From positions 62,001 to 126,000 of the forward strand of contig NZ_CAMLSE010000003.1 in the NCBI RefSeq assembly GCF_946482605.1: a stretch of DNA of 64,000 nt. Reading direction: 5' to 3'. Shown piece after piece: positions 1 to 8,369 of the stretch. The position numbers and the translations under genes were made by a program. This stretch comes from an uncultured Dyadobacter sp. GTDB taxonomy: Bacteria; Bacteroidota; Bacteroidia; Cytophagales; Spirosomataceae. Below the pieces are notes generated by a model. The model ran no database searches and was not told the DNA's origin. It was given only the letters and a program-made list of their open reading frames with translations. How positions within the stretch are numbered: the stretch's first letter is position 1; each line of letters begins with the position of its first letter.

Positions 1-1393
1 GATGAACGACCCGAACGGGATGGTGTTCTATAATGGCACCTACCATTTGTTTTACCAATACTATCCCGGGGCGAAAATATGGGGCCCGATGCATTGGGGG
101 CACGCCACGAGCAAGGACATGGTGCATTGGAAAGAACAGCCGATTGCACTCTATCCGGATAGCCTCGGCTACATTTTCTCGGGGAGCGCGGTGGTCGATG
201 TGAATAACACCTCCGGCTTCGGAAAAGACGGAAAAGCGCCGTTGGTAGCCATTTTCACGCACCATAACCCTGTTTTGGAAAAACAGAAAACCGGCAAGCA
301 CGAGTACCAGAGCCTCGCATACAGCCTCGACGAGGGTGTAACCTGGACTAAGTACAGCGGTAACCCCGTGCTACCTAATCCCGGTATCACCGATTTCCGC
401 GATCCGAAAGTCCGGTGGTATGAACCGCAGAAAAAGTGGATTATGACGCTTGCCACCAAAGACCGCATTACTTTCTACTCCTCCCCCGATCTTAAAAGCT
501 GGTCGAAGGAAAGCGAGTTTGGCGCGGATGCGGGCGAGCACGGGGGCGTGTGGGAGTGCCCGGACCTGCTCCCGCTCACGCACGAGGGCAAGCAGGTGTG
601 GGTCCTGATCGTCAATATCAACCCCGGGGGCCCCAACAAGGGCTCGGCAGGACAGTATTTCCTTGGCGATTTCGATGGCAAGACATTCAATGCTTATTCC
701 AAAGAAACCAAATGGCTAGACTGGGGTGCCGACAACTATGCCGCCGTTACATTCTCTAACACTGGTAACCGAAGTCTGCTGATGGGCTGGATGAGCAACT
801 GGCAATATGCCAACCAGGTACCCACCGACCCCTGGCGCAGCGCCAACACCATTTCCCGCGAACTGGGCCTGAAAGCCGTCGGGAAGGAGCTATACCTGAC
901 CTCGGTGCCCGCCAGGGAGCTCGACGGCATTAAAGCGGAAGGTTATACCAAAAAGAACCTGACCGTCAAAGCACCGGTAGACCTCGCCCCCAAAGGCGGC
1001 AATGCTTCCGGCCTCTTCCGGCTCGATCTCAAAACCGCAACAGTGAGCGATTTCGAATTGGTATTGTCCAACAAAGAGGGTAACGAGCTGCTGATCGGTT
1101 TCGACAAAGCCAGCAACCAATATTACATTGACCGTACCAAATCGGGCAAGATCGATTTCGAAGCGGGTTTCGGGAAGAAGCATGTGGCCCCCAGGTTGTC
1201 CAAAGACAGCAAGATCGCATTGACGCTCATTGCCGACGCGGCATCCGTGGAGCTTTTTGCTGATGGCGGATTGACCGTCATGACAGACGTTTTCTTTGCC
1301 GATACGCCGCTTTCCGGGCTGAGCATCAAGTCGGCCAAGGGCATTCTGGTGGAGGATTTGCAGTATAATGCATTGAAACCGTCGATCGAGTAG
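1..1393 (+). CDS. GH32 fructan hydrolase (levanase/inulinase/invertase-like), 5' partial
   Basis: The reading frame is open from the window edge, so the N-terminus and signal peptide are missing. The first visible residues, MNDPNG, form the GH32 nucleophile block; its Asp is the catalytic nucleophile, and base 1 is the last base of the preceding codon. The FRDP motif (transition-state stabiliser) lies near residue 133 and the WECPD motif, which carries the acid/base Glu, near residue 184. The C-terminal ~150 residues fit the GH32 beta-sandwich. Enzymes of this family cleave beta-fructosides (levan, inulin or sucrose) outside the cytoplasm. A terminator follows directly, so this is probably the last gene of a fructan-use operon that continues left of the window. 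The next gene is a sugar-binding hybrid sensor, as in known fructan loci. Exact substrate linkage cannot be read from sequence. The family call is very secure. Confidence 0.95.
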   Translation, partial: MNDPNGMVFYNGTYHLFYQYYPGAKIWGPMHWGHATSKDMVHWKEQPIALYPDSLGYIFSGSAVVDVNNTSGFGKDGKAPLVAIFTHHNPVLEKQKTGKHEYQSLAYSLDEGVTWTKYSGNPVLPNPGITDFRDPKVRWYEPQKKWIMTLATKDRITFYSSPDLKSWSKESEFGADAGEHGGVWECPDLLPLTHEGKQVWVLIVNINPGGPNKGSAGQYFLGDFDGKTFNAYSKETKWLDWGADNYAAVTFSNTGNRSLLMGWMSNWQYANQVPTDPWRSANTISRELGLKAVGKELYLTSVPARELDGIKAEGYTKKNLTVKAPVDLAPKGGNASGLFRLDLKTATVSDFELVLSNKEGNELLIGFDKASNQYYIDRTKSGKIDFEAGFGKKHVAPRLSKDSKIALTLIADAASVELFADGGLTVMTDVFFADTPLSGLSIKSAKGILVEDLQYNALKPSIE

Positions 1394-1409
1394 CCGCACA
1401 GGTGGTATG

Positions 1410-1441
1410 AGAGCTGCCGTGGCCACCGCTACGGCAGCTCT
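1410..1441 (+). terminator. Intrinsic terminator after the GH32 gene
   Basis: Perfect 11-bp inverted repeat (1410-1420 with 1431-1441) around a 10-nt loop, followed by a T-rich stretch (TATTTTGTATTATATTTG). It separates the GH32 operon from the downstream sensor gene. An upstream ATG at 1407 for the sensor would lie inside this hairpin, which argues for the start at 1476. Confidence 0.85.
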
Positions 1442-1450
1442 ATTTTGTAT

Positions 1451-1458
1451 TATATTTG
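1451..1458 (+). promoter_or_regulatory. Candidate -7 box (TATATTTG) for the hybrid sensor
   Basis: TATATTTG matches the Bacteroidota -7 consensus TAnnTTTG and lies 17 bases before the ATG at 1476, just after a terminator. No good TTTG -33 element is visible at the usual spacing, so this is only a candidate. Confidence 0.4.
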
Positions 1459-1475
1459 AATTACAAATTATTCTA

Positions 1476-4196
1476 ATGAGAGTCGCACTGATCGCTTTCC
1501 TGTTGCTGGTGTTGTTTGGAGGCTGTGCCGAAAAACGGCAGGACGACTATGTGATCGGTTTCTCCCAATGTACCGGCGATGACGAATGGCGGCGGGCCAT
1601 GCTCGACGGCATGCAGCGTGAACTGGCGTTTCACAACAATACGAAGCTGATTTTCAGAGATGCACATGCCAATAGCGTCGTGCAGGTGAAGCAGATCGAA
1701 GAATTGCTCCAAAGCGGCATACAGCTCCTGATCGTTTCGCCCAATGAGTCGGACCCGCTCACGCCCGTGATCGAAAAGGCATTTAAAAAAGGCATTCCGG
1801 TCGTAGTCGTCGACAGGCGTACTTCCTCGCCCTACTACACGGCTTATGTGGGCGGGGATAATTATCAGGTGGGCAAAACGGTGGGCGAATATGCCACCAA
1901 CCTGCTGGGCGGTAAGGGCAAGATGATCGAGATCACAGGCCTGCCCCGCTCCTCGCCTGCCTCCGACCGCCACCGTGGCCTCGTCGATGCGCTCTCGACC
2001 CGGCCGGGTATCCAGCGCGTGGCGACATTGAATGGTCAGTGGGAAAAGGATATCGCCAAAAAAGAATTGCGCAAGGTGCTTTCCAGTTTCCCCGACCTCG
2101 ACCTCATCTTCGCCCAGAACGAGGTAATGGCCATGGGTGCCCGCGAAGTTTGTAACGAGATTTTCCCGGAACGCAAAATCCGGGTGATCGGCGTGGACGG
2201 GCTGCCGGGACAGTTCGGGGACATTCAAATGGTGTACGACGGGCACATTACCGCGACGGCACTTTACCCGACCGGTGGGGAGGAAGCCGCGCGGGTCGCG
2301 ATGAACATCCTCGAAAAACACCCCTATCAGAAGGAAAATCTGCTGCAAACGGCCATTATCGATTCATCTAATGTCAGGATGATCAAGATGCAGACCGACA
2401 AGATGATTTCCCAGCAGAACGACATCGAACGCCAGCAGGCCCGCATCGACGAGCAGCTGGAAATTTACCAGACCCAGCGCGGCCTGCTCTATGTGATGAC
2501 AGGCCTGTTCATCGTTTCCATTATCCTCGGCTCCGTCGCATTGTATTCGCTGATCGAAAACAAGAAGATCAACCGGGAGCTCAATTCCAAAAACAGCGAG
2601 ATCCTCGTCCAGCGCAACCGGATACAGGATATAGCTGAAAAAGCGCAGGAAGCCACCGAATCCAAATTCCGGTTTTTCACCAATATTTCCCACGAATTCC
2701 GGACGCCGCTTACCCTCATTCTCGGGCCGGTTGAAGAACTTTTAAGACAAAAAAATGAAAACCAGGCGGTAAAAAAGAATCTTTCGCTGGTGCAGCGCAA
2801 TGCCCAACGGCTACTGTGGCTGGTCAGCCAGCTTATGGATTTCCGTAAAATTGAAAGCGGCAAAATCCGGTTGCAGGTTTCTGAAAATGATATGATCGCG
2901 TTCATCCGCGAGCTGATGCTGCCGTTTGACCATATCGCGAAAAAACGCAGGATCGACTTTCGCCTTACCACCGCGCTCCCCGAATTGCGTGTCTGGTTTG
3001 ATACCGATATGATGGACAAAGTGCTGTTCAACCTGCTGTCGAACGCATTTAAATTCACCCCGGACTGGGGCCACATCTACATCCATATCTCCCAGGCCGG
3101 CCACAACGTGGTGATCAGGGTGGAGGACAATGGGTCGGGACTCACCGAAACGGATATCTCCGGGGCGTTTGAAATGTTTTATCAGGGTAAAAATTCGATC
3201 AAAGGCACCGGCCTCGGGCTGCCGCTTTCACGGGAGTTTGTAGAACTGCACCAGGGCACCATTACCGCCGACGGCAAAAAAGGCGAAGGGGCGACATTCA
3301 CGGTGACATTACCGCTCGGCAAGGGACATTTTCAGCCGGAAGACATCATGGATCCAGCCATGGACATCGTCAGCAAGTCGATAACCTGGCTCACGACAGA
3401 TCCCGAACAGCTAAGCCCTCCCGTCACCGCCCACCACGCGGATCTGCCCAGCATCGTGGTGGTGGAAGATAATGAAGACCTGCTGACGTTTATCGAAGGG
3501 CTTTTGCATGCTGAATACCAGGTCATCACGGCCAGGAACGGCAAATCAGGCCTTGATCAATGCCTCGACATTGTGCCCGACCTGGTCTTGTGCGACGTTA
3601 TGCTCCCGGGCATGGATGGTCTGCAGATCACCGGCACATTGAAATCCGATATGCGTACCTCTCATATCCCGGTGATCCTGCTTACCGCGAAAAACAGCCC
3701 GGAACAGCAGCTGGAAGGAATGCAGGCCAGGGCAGATATGTATCTGACCAAACCATTCAGCCCGGCTTTTTTGCTTGAAAGTATCCGCAGCCTGCTTGCT
3801 AACCGGCTGCTCCTCAGAAGCGCACAAATAGGCCAGGGTATCGCCGACACGGAAACCGGGCTTTCGAAGCTGGACAGGAAATTCCTCAACGACCTCCGTG
3901 CCCTTATTGTATCACGCCTCGACGACCCTGCCCTTACCGTCGAATCGCTGGGCAAGGAACTCGGGCTTTCGCGCGTACAACTATTCCGCAAAACGAAGGC
4001 ATTGCTGGGCGGCGGTACCAATGATCTTATCCTGAATCTGCGGTTGGAAAAAGCATGCACATTGCTCCGTAACCCCGACCTGAGCGTCGCTGAAATTGCC
4101 GATCAGACCGGGTTCACATCACAGAGCTATTTTTCAACTGTTTTCAAAACCCGTTTCGGGACGTCTCCGAAGGACTGGCGGCTGGTGAAAAGCTGA
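1476..4196 (+). CDS. Hybrid two-component sensor/regulator with periplasmic sugar-binding-protein domain (fructose-sensor type)
   Basis: A 906-residue one-protein signalling chain. In order: an N-terminal hydrophobic segment ending in LFGGC; a type-I periplasmic binding domain of the ribose/LacI type (about 25-315); a transmembrane helix near 335-355; a HisKA domain with phospho-acceptor His406 (ISHEFRTP); a HATPase domain (NLLSNAFKFTP, DNGSGL, GTGLGLPLS); a receiver domain with Asp707 (LCDVMLPGMDG); and an AraC-type helix-turn-helix at the C-terminus. The usual propeller sensor is replaced by a binding-protein sensor. That architecture is known from the Bacteroides fructan regulator BT1754, which binds fructose. 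With a GH32 gene immediately upstream, the likely role is inducing a fructan locus when free fructose appears in the periplasm. ATG 1476 is preferred over 1407 because the latter sits inside the preceding terminator. Fructose as ligand is inference. Confidence 0.9.
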   Translation: MRVALIAFLLLVLFGGCAEKRQDDYVIGFSQCTGDDEWRRAMLDGMQRELAFHNNTKLIFRDAHANSVVQVKQIEELLQSGIQLLIVSPNESDPLTPVIEKAFKKGIPVVVVDRRTSSPYYTAYVGGDNYQVGKTVGEYATNLLGGKGKMIEITGLPRSSPASDRHRGLVDALSTRPGIQRVATLNGQWEKDIAKKELRKVLSSFPDLDLIFAQNEVMAMGAREVCNEIFPERKIRVIGVDGLPGQFGDIQMVYDGHITATALYPTGGEEAARVAMNILEKHPYQKENLLQTAIIDSSNVRMIKMQTDKMISQQNDIERQQARIDEQLEIYQTQRGLLYVMTGLFIVSIILGSVALYSLIENKKINRELNSKNSEILVQRNRIQDIAEKAQEATESKFRFFTNISHEFRTPLTLILGPVEELLRQKNENQAVKKNLSLVQRNAQRLLWLVSQLMDFRKIESGKIRLQVSENDMIAFIRELMLPFDHIAKKRRIDFRLTTALPELRVWFDTDMMDKVLFNLLSNAFKFTPDWGHIYIHISQAGHNVVIRVEDNGSGLTETDISGAFEMFYQGKNSIKGTGLGLPLSREFVELHQGTITADGKKGEGATFTVTLPLGKGHFQPEDIMDPAMDIVSKSITWLTTDPEQLSPPVTAHHADLPSIVVVEDNEDLLTFIEGLLHAEYQVITARNGKSGLDQCLDIVPDLVLCDVMLPGMDGLQITGTLKSDMRTSHIPVILLTAKNSPEQQLEGMQARADMYLTKPFSPAFLLESIRSLLANRLLLRSAQIGQGIADTETGLSKLDRKFLNDLRALIVSRLDDPALTVESLGKELGLSRVQLFRKTKALLGGGTNDLILNLRLEKACTLLRNPDLSVAEIADQTGFTSQSYFSTVFKTRFGTSPKDWRLVKS

Positions 4197-4201
4197 ACGC
4201 A

Positions 4202-4909
4202 TTAATCCGAAATCCTGACGCTGAGCTTTTCGTAAAATGCTTCTACAACACTTCCGACATAAAAATAGGGAGGCACCGTGCGATTGAACTGGAGCGTGGT
4301 GACGTCATTATCCAGGAAAAAAGAAGTGGCTGTAAAAACAGCGAATGGCTTGACTCCACCGGGGCCCGTATCGTTCAGGTCATAACGGAAAATTTTCTCG
4401 AAAGTCACCTCCCGGCTCTCCCCGATCGCCATATCGAGTGTCAGCGGGGAACCGATCTTGGTCCGTTCGCCATAGGTGTCGCCGGCGACGGCGGGCGTAT
4501 GGAGGATCATCTTTCCGGCGCTGTTGTGCGTATAGCCGAGCAGGTATCCCGTCGCAACCGGAAAAGAAGGATTAGCCACTCGCTTGATCCGCATCCGCAG
4601 GTCGAAAGTCGCCGCGCCGCTGGTGCCCGCGACGCTTCCCGCATTAGTATTCAGCTTCGCCTGGAACCGCGATAACGTAACGTTTTGCATTGAGCCCGTT
4701 ACCGCGCCCAGGTCGGATCCGTCCTTGGCCAGGAACGTAATGCTCTCGATCACGAATTCACAGGGATAAAGCCGGGGCGAACCGTCAACGGCCGTACATT
4801 CGGATTGGGGCAGGTTACCCGGCACCTCGTGATCGGTGCACGACAAAACCATTGTGAAGAGTAAAAAAACAAACAGGCTAAATCCGGAACAGTAGTGTGA
4901 CGTTTTCAT
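4202..4909 (-). CDS. Small lipoprotein of unknown function
   Basis: 235 residues. The N-terminus is a clear lipoprotein signal: a hydrophobic core followed by VLSC with the lipidated Cys at about position 24. The mature part is rich in Thr, Ser and aromatic residues and looks like an all-beta secreted domain; no catalytic motif or family was recognised. It converges with the hybrid sensor (only 5 bases between stop codons) and lies downstream of the metallopeptidase/MBL/patatin run on the same strand, 103 bases after the patatin gene. A stem-loop at 4931-4971 lies between them. It may be co-transcribed with that run, but the lipoprotein signal puts it in the envelope while the other three look cytoplasmic. 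Confidence 0.7.
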   Translation of the reverse strand: MKTSHYCSGFSLFVFLLFTMVLSCTDHEVPGNLPQSECTAVDGSPRLYPCEFVIESITFLAKDGSDLGAVTGSMQNVTLSRFQAKLNTNAGSVAGTSGAATFDLRMRIKRVANPSFPVATGYLLGYTHNSAGKMILHTPAVAGDTYGERTKIGSPLTLDMAIGESREVTFEKIFRYDLNDTGPGGVKPFAVFTATSFFLDNDVTTLQFNRTVPPYFYVGSVVEAFYEKLSVRISD

Positions 4910-4930
4910 AGGATGCGTAGCTAGATGAAT

Positions 4931-4971
4931 ATTGAGTATATTAAATTGATTATTAATTCAATATACCCAAT
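4931..4971 (-). other. AT-rich 17-bp stem-loop between patatin and lipoprotein genes
   Basis: Arms 4931-4947 and 4955-4971 are inverted repeats around a 7-nt loop. The two non-complementary positions would be A-C mismatches in plus-strand RNA but U-G wobbles in minus-strand RNA, so the structure is best formed in the minus-strand transcript that covers the patatin and lipoprotein genes. It lacks a following T-run, so it is more likely an mRNA stabiliser, attenuator or protein-binding palindrome than a simple terminator. Its centre lies about 42 bases before the lipoprotein start. Confidence 0.5.
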
Positions 4972-5012
4972 AACCACCCCTCCTGAAACCTTACTTATTA
5001 TCCGGCAACAGC

Positions 5013-6788
5013 TTACTCCTTCGCTTCCTGAACCCTCGCGAGGGAGATCAGCTTCTCGGGGGGAGTCGTGCGTGGCGAGGCGATCGCAGCCGCCATGGAT
5101 GGATGGAGCTTGAAGCCCGGGAAGTAAGTATCCGGGCGGGTTGCGTCCTGTGACAGCAGGAAGGCCTGCCAGATCAGCCGTGCCCTTTCCAGCACCTGCT
5201 GATCCTTGGGCGACCGTGCTCCTGCCTCGTCCTTTGTATTGTTTTCAAAGTATACAAGAATGCGGTAGGTCAATGTGATTTCGGCACTGGCGACGATGGG
5301 GCCCATTCGGAAACGATCTTTGAGCCACCATAAAGTCGTGCCCATTTCACTGGCCGTTTGGATAACCGGAATAAACACCTTGCTTTGGGCGAGCAGCGAA
5401 TTGCGCTCCGCCCGTCGGTCCGCATTGCGGAGTATCCCGCTCAGAATGCCGGTAATCACAGCTTTGGGCCGGAAGTTGTCATCATCAAACACCAATCCGT
5501 AGTTGAGCGACCGCACGCGGCGTAAAAACACGGACAGCAACAGCTTCACAGCGGTCATGATTCTTACCTTTAACAGGTAACCCCATTGCGGGAATGTAAA
5601 TTTGAGAAAAACGGGCATCCCCAGGCTGTAAATGCGGGGTTCAAAATCTTCGATACGCTCCGTTACGCTGTCCCACACTTTCCGCAAGCCGAAAAGCAGC
5701 GCGGAAACCGTCAGCGCAACGCCGGCGAGCAGGCCGAAGAAGAAATTCCCCCCGCTCCTCGCACCCAGCTGTACGAACGCGAGGATCACAGCGACCACCA
5801 GGCAGGCTATGGAAATCAGGCCGATGGTGCTGCCGATACGCCCGATGGGCTTTCCCCTGCCCGCTGCCGGGCCTGCTCCCGGTGGGGTATAGATCTCCGT
5901 TTGCGCACTGGCAACGTCGGCGATCATCAGCAACGTCGACGGGTCGAGCGAAGGATCGTGAACTGCGTTGCCAATACCCTTTAGATAAGCTGCATTGCGA
6001 TTGTTAGCGGTCACGATCGCCTCTATGCCCTGGTTATCATACACACCGCCATCGATCAGGCCCAGCCGCTCGATGGGCACGATGGTGCCGTTGGAATTTT
6101 TAAAGATGAGGGCCGGATCGTCCTTTGGAAAAAAATCGTCGGGCAGAACGAGCGGTTCAAAACCGACCGGAAAGCAGGACGACGATGCGACGATATCCGC
6201 CAGCCGGATCTGGCGTGCACGATCGCGCGGGATCGTCACATTGCCGTTGCCTATGTAGTAGCTGTCAAAAAACCGGCCGTTCTCATTCACCTGGTCGGGA
6301 AGATGGCTGGCATACTGGAACCGGAATGCGGTACCGGTATTCAGTTCCGTCGCACTGAAAATCACCGACTGCAAATGGAAGGGCGCGTCGGGCACATCCG
6401 GCTTCCAGAAAAGGTTGAAGAGGTCCCTTCCGTATAACTGTTGATGGTAAGTATCTGCGAACGCGCGGATCAGCTTATAGTTGGCACCAGGCGTGTCCGC
6501 CGCTTCGCCCCAGTTCGCAGCAGACCGTTCCAGAATTTCGTCCCGACCCAGTATTTTGTAGAAATCGTCGTAAATGACGTCCATCGACTGGCCTTGTTTT
6601 CGTCTGGCGGCATAGAATGCACCGGTGATCGTGCCGCCTGAGATGGTGGAAAGCATGTGCACGTTTTCCAGGACACCCAGTAAATGCAGCAGGTTGAGCG
6701 TCCCCAACCCGTAAGCGGCAGCGCGAAATCCGCCGCCGGAAATTGTCAATGCAATACGTTCGAAAGTCGCTTCGCCGGTCTCAGCCAT
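5013..6788 (-). CDS. Patatin-like phospholipase with two internal transmembrane segments
   Basis: 591 residues. The patatin fold is marked by a Gly-rich oxyanion loop (SGGGFRAAAYG, residues 17-27), a nucleophile elbow with Ser50 in TISGGT, and the catalytic-dyad Asp246 in LIDGGVYDNQG. The elbow has Thr where the textbook GxSxG has its first Gly, which some patatin-like proteins tolerate. After the catalytic domain come two hydrophobic helices (about 318-337 and 343-366) and a ~200-residue C-terminal region of unknown fold, so the protein is probably anchored to the inner membrane. No signal peptide is seen, suggesting a cytoplasm-facing active site. It is third in a minus-strand run: metallopeptidase, MBL-fold protein (4-bp overlap), then this gene after 33 bases. 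Expected activity is acyl-ester hydrolysis of membrane lipids. Patatins act as membrane-damaging effectors in some anti-phage systems, but no partner gene here proves that role. Confidence 0.85.
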   Translation of the reverse strand: MAETGEATFERIALTISGGGFRAAAYGLGTLNLLHLLGVLENVHMLSTISGGTITGAFYAARRKQGQSMDVIYDDFYKILGRDEILERSAANWGEAADTPGANYKLIRAFADTYHQQLYGRDLFNLFWKPDVPDAPFHLQSVIFSATELNTGTAFRFQYASHLPDQVNENGRFFDSYYIGNGNVTIPRDRARQIRLADIVASSSCFPVGFEPLVLPDDFFPKDDPALIFKNSNGTIVPIERLGLIDGGVYDNQGIEAIVTANNRNAAYLKGIGNAVHDPSLDPSTLLMIADVASAQTEIYTPPGAGPAAGRGKPIGRIGSTIGLISIACLVVAVILAFVQLGARSGGNFFFGLLAGVALTVSALLFGLRKVWDSVTERIEDFEPRIYSLGMPVFLKFTFPQWGYLLKVRIMTAVKLLLSVFLRRVRSLNYGLVFDDDNFRPKAVITGILSGILRNADRRAERNSLLAQSKVFIPVIQTASEMGTTLWWLKDRFRMGPIVASAEITLTYRILVYFENNTKDEAGARSPKDQQVLERARLIWQAFLLSQDATRPDTYFPGFKLHPSMAAAIASPRTTPPEKLISLARVQEAKE

Positions 6789-6821
6789 AAGTTCAGGAGG
6801 ATTTGTGGTTAGGTTAAAGGG

Positions 6822-8369
6822 TTACAATGCGGTATCCTTGATGATGTAATCGAAATAGAGCTCGTCTACCGTCGTGCGGGCGAGGAACTCTTTCCAGGTC
6901 TGCAGAGGCAGGCCCGGTTTCTTTACAAAAGACGCCTGGTCGGTCTGAAAAACCCTGCCGCTCGTTTTGTCGTCCAGCGCTTTCCGGATCGAAGGCAGCG
7001 GGTGCCGCCAGGGCGGATTATTTTTGGTAAGTGCCCATTTGTTGACGGCAGTGATCATGGCCGTAAACTCCGACGCATATTTACCCGTACCCATCCAGGA
7101 CAAATTGGGGTGCTCGTCGCCGGGAAGGCCAGCCAGGGTTGCATTATGGCTGCAATGGTGCGCGACTTTGTAAAGTACCGTCCGGCCCAGCAGCTCCCGG
7201 ACCGTCACTTTGGCGTCGCCGACGCCCCAGGAATTTTCGGGCCAGGAAATCCAGTTCCCCCGTTGTGCGTCGCCGGCAAAAAGAAGCGTTTTCTTCGAAA
7301 CAGGCAGCTCGAAGGCCAGCACCAGACTGGTGTTGTTAATGCCGGTGTTCAGCTGCAAAGCCAGGCTTTCGGCTGAGCAAAGCCACTCATTGTCGATCCG
7401 CCGCCAGGGTGCATTCGCCGCCACCTCGGTCTTGTCTTTGAGCTCGTCGATGGGGCTATGCCCGTAATGGGTCGTGACAAAGGCATCCGGATCGATGTCC
7501 TTGAACGACAAATGGAAACGTTCATCGAAGGGCGAAGTTCGTTTATCGGGACTAACGCTGGCGGCCGCCAGCATGGAAAAGCCGTGTGCAGGCGATTCAT
7601 CGTCGGGGAACGCCTCATTGCCTTTTGGGTCCTCGTCGGTAAGCAGATCCTCGTTCCTCGGGGGCCCTAAAACATAAACCCTGGCTCCGCCGGATGCAAT
7701 TTCCCTCTCATCGCCCGGCCTCAGGTATTCGACCCCGTCATTTGCGGCAGCTTTCTGCTTAATCAGCCTAAGGCCTTGTTTATTGACCGATTTGTTAATG
7801 TCGGCCAATGCAAATGCGATCGGAGCAGCCGACCCGTGTTCACTCCCGGTTTCCAGTTCAAGCAACCGGTCGACCCTGCTGAGCACCCGCCGGGATCTGT
7901 CGTCGACAGCCAGTCCGACCATCTGGTTTCGTGCCTGCACGAGCCCGAGCAGCTGGTCCTTATGGCGCTCACGAAGCGTGTTAGCCAGTTTATCGTCCGG
8001 ATCTTCCGTCCATGCGAACCACGCCTTATCGATGCGGATGTCCTTGAAGTAAGGCTTGTTTTTTTTCCAAATGCCATTGACATGGTCCTGATGCTCGTGC
8101 GTTACCACCATCAGATGAAGGTGGTTGCCAGTGGATTTACCGATATGCTGCACAATATCATTGATTTTGGGCCCCTCCCGGAAACCTGCCCCGCTGGTAG
8201 CCGGGTGGATGAAGTCCTGTGAGCCCGGTTTCAGTCCGCAGTCGATCAGGACATAACGTGGCTTATCCGGCACATCGGTTGGGAACGCCAGCAGGAAACA
8301 GTCGCCATGGCCCTGCCGGTACATACGCACCGTAACGCCATCCGGTGGCGGTATCAGAAGGTCGCTCAT
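6822..8369 (-). CDS. Metallo-beta-lactamase-fold hydrolase (ComEC-type MBL domain)
   Basis: 515 residues without a signal peptide. The N-terminus has the strand and turn typical of ComEC-like MBL domains (RMYRQGHGDCFLL), followed by the metal-binding motif THEHQDH with His91, His93, Asp95 and His96. Further metal-ligand regions are visible downstream as FAGDAQRG and VAHHCSHNA, so the two-metal site looks complete. The protein is longer than a bare MBL domain because of an insertion between about residues 130 and 290. The reaction is unknown; ComEC-type MBL domains are often phosphodiesterases. Its ATG overlaps the stop of the metallopeptidase gene by 4 bases (ATGA), so the two are translationally coupled, and the patatin gene follows after 33 bases. 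Confidence 0.85.
   Translation of the reverse strand: MSDLLIPPPDGVTVRMYRQGHGDCFLLAFPTDVPDKPRYVLIDCGLKPGSQDFIHPATSGAGFREGPKINDIVQHIGKSTGNHLHLMVVTHEHQDHVNGIWKKNKPYFKDIRIDKAWFAWTEDPDDKLANTLRERHKDQLLGLVQARNQMVGLAVDDRSRRVLSRVDRLLELETGSEHGSAAPIAFALADINKSVNKQGLRLIKQKAAANDGVEYLRPGDEREIASGGARVYVLGPPRNEDLLTDEDPKGNEAFPDDESPAHGFSMLAAASVSPDKRTSPFDERFHLSFKDIDPDAFVTTHYGHSPIDELKDKTEVAANAPWRRIDNEWLCSAESLALQLNTGINNTSLVLAFELPVSKKTLLFAGDAQRGNWISWPENSWGVGDAKVTVRELLGRTVLYKVAHHCSHNATLAGLPGDEHPNLSWMGTGKYASEFTAMITAVNKWALTKNNPPWRHPLPSIRKALDDKTSGRVFQTDQASFVKKPGLPLQTWKEFLARTTVDELYFDYIIKDTAL

Noticed and set aside
1473..2348. 291-codon open frame on the minus strand
   Set aside because: Antisense to the binding-protein domain of the hybrid sensor; no recognisable protein features.
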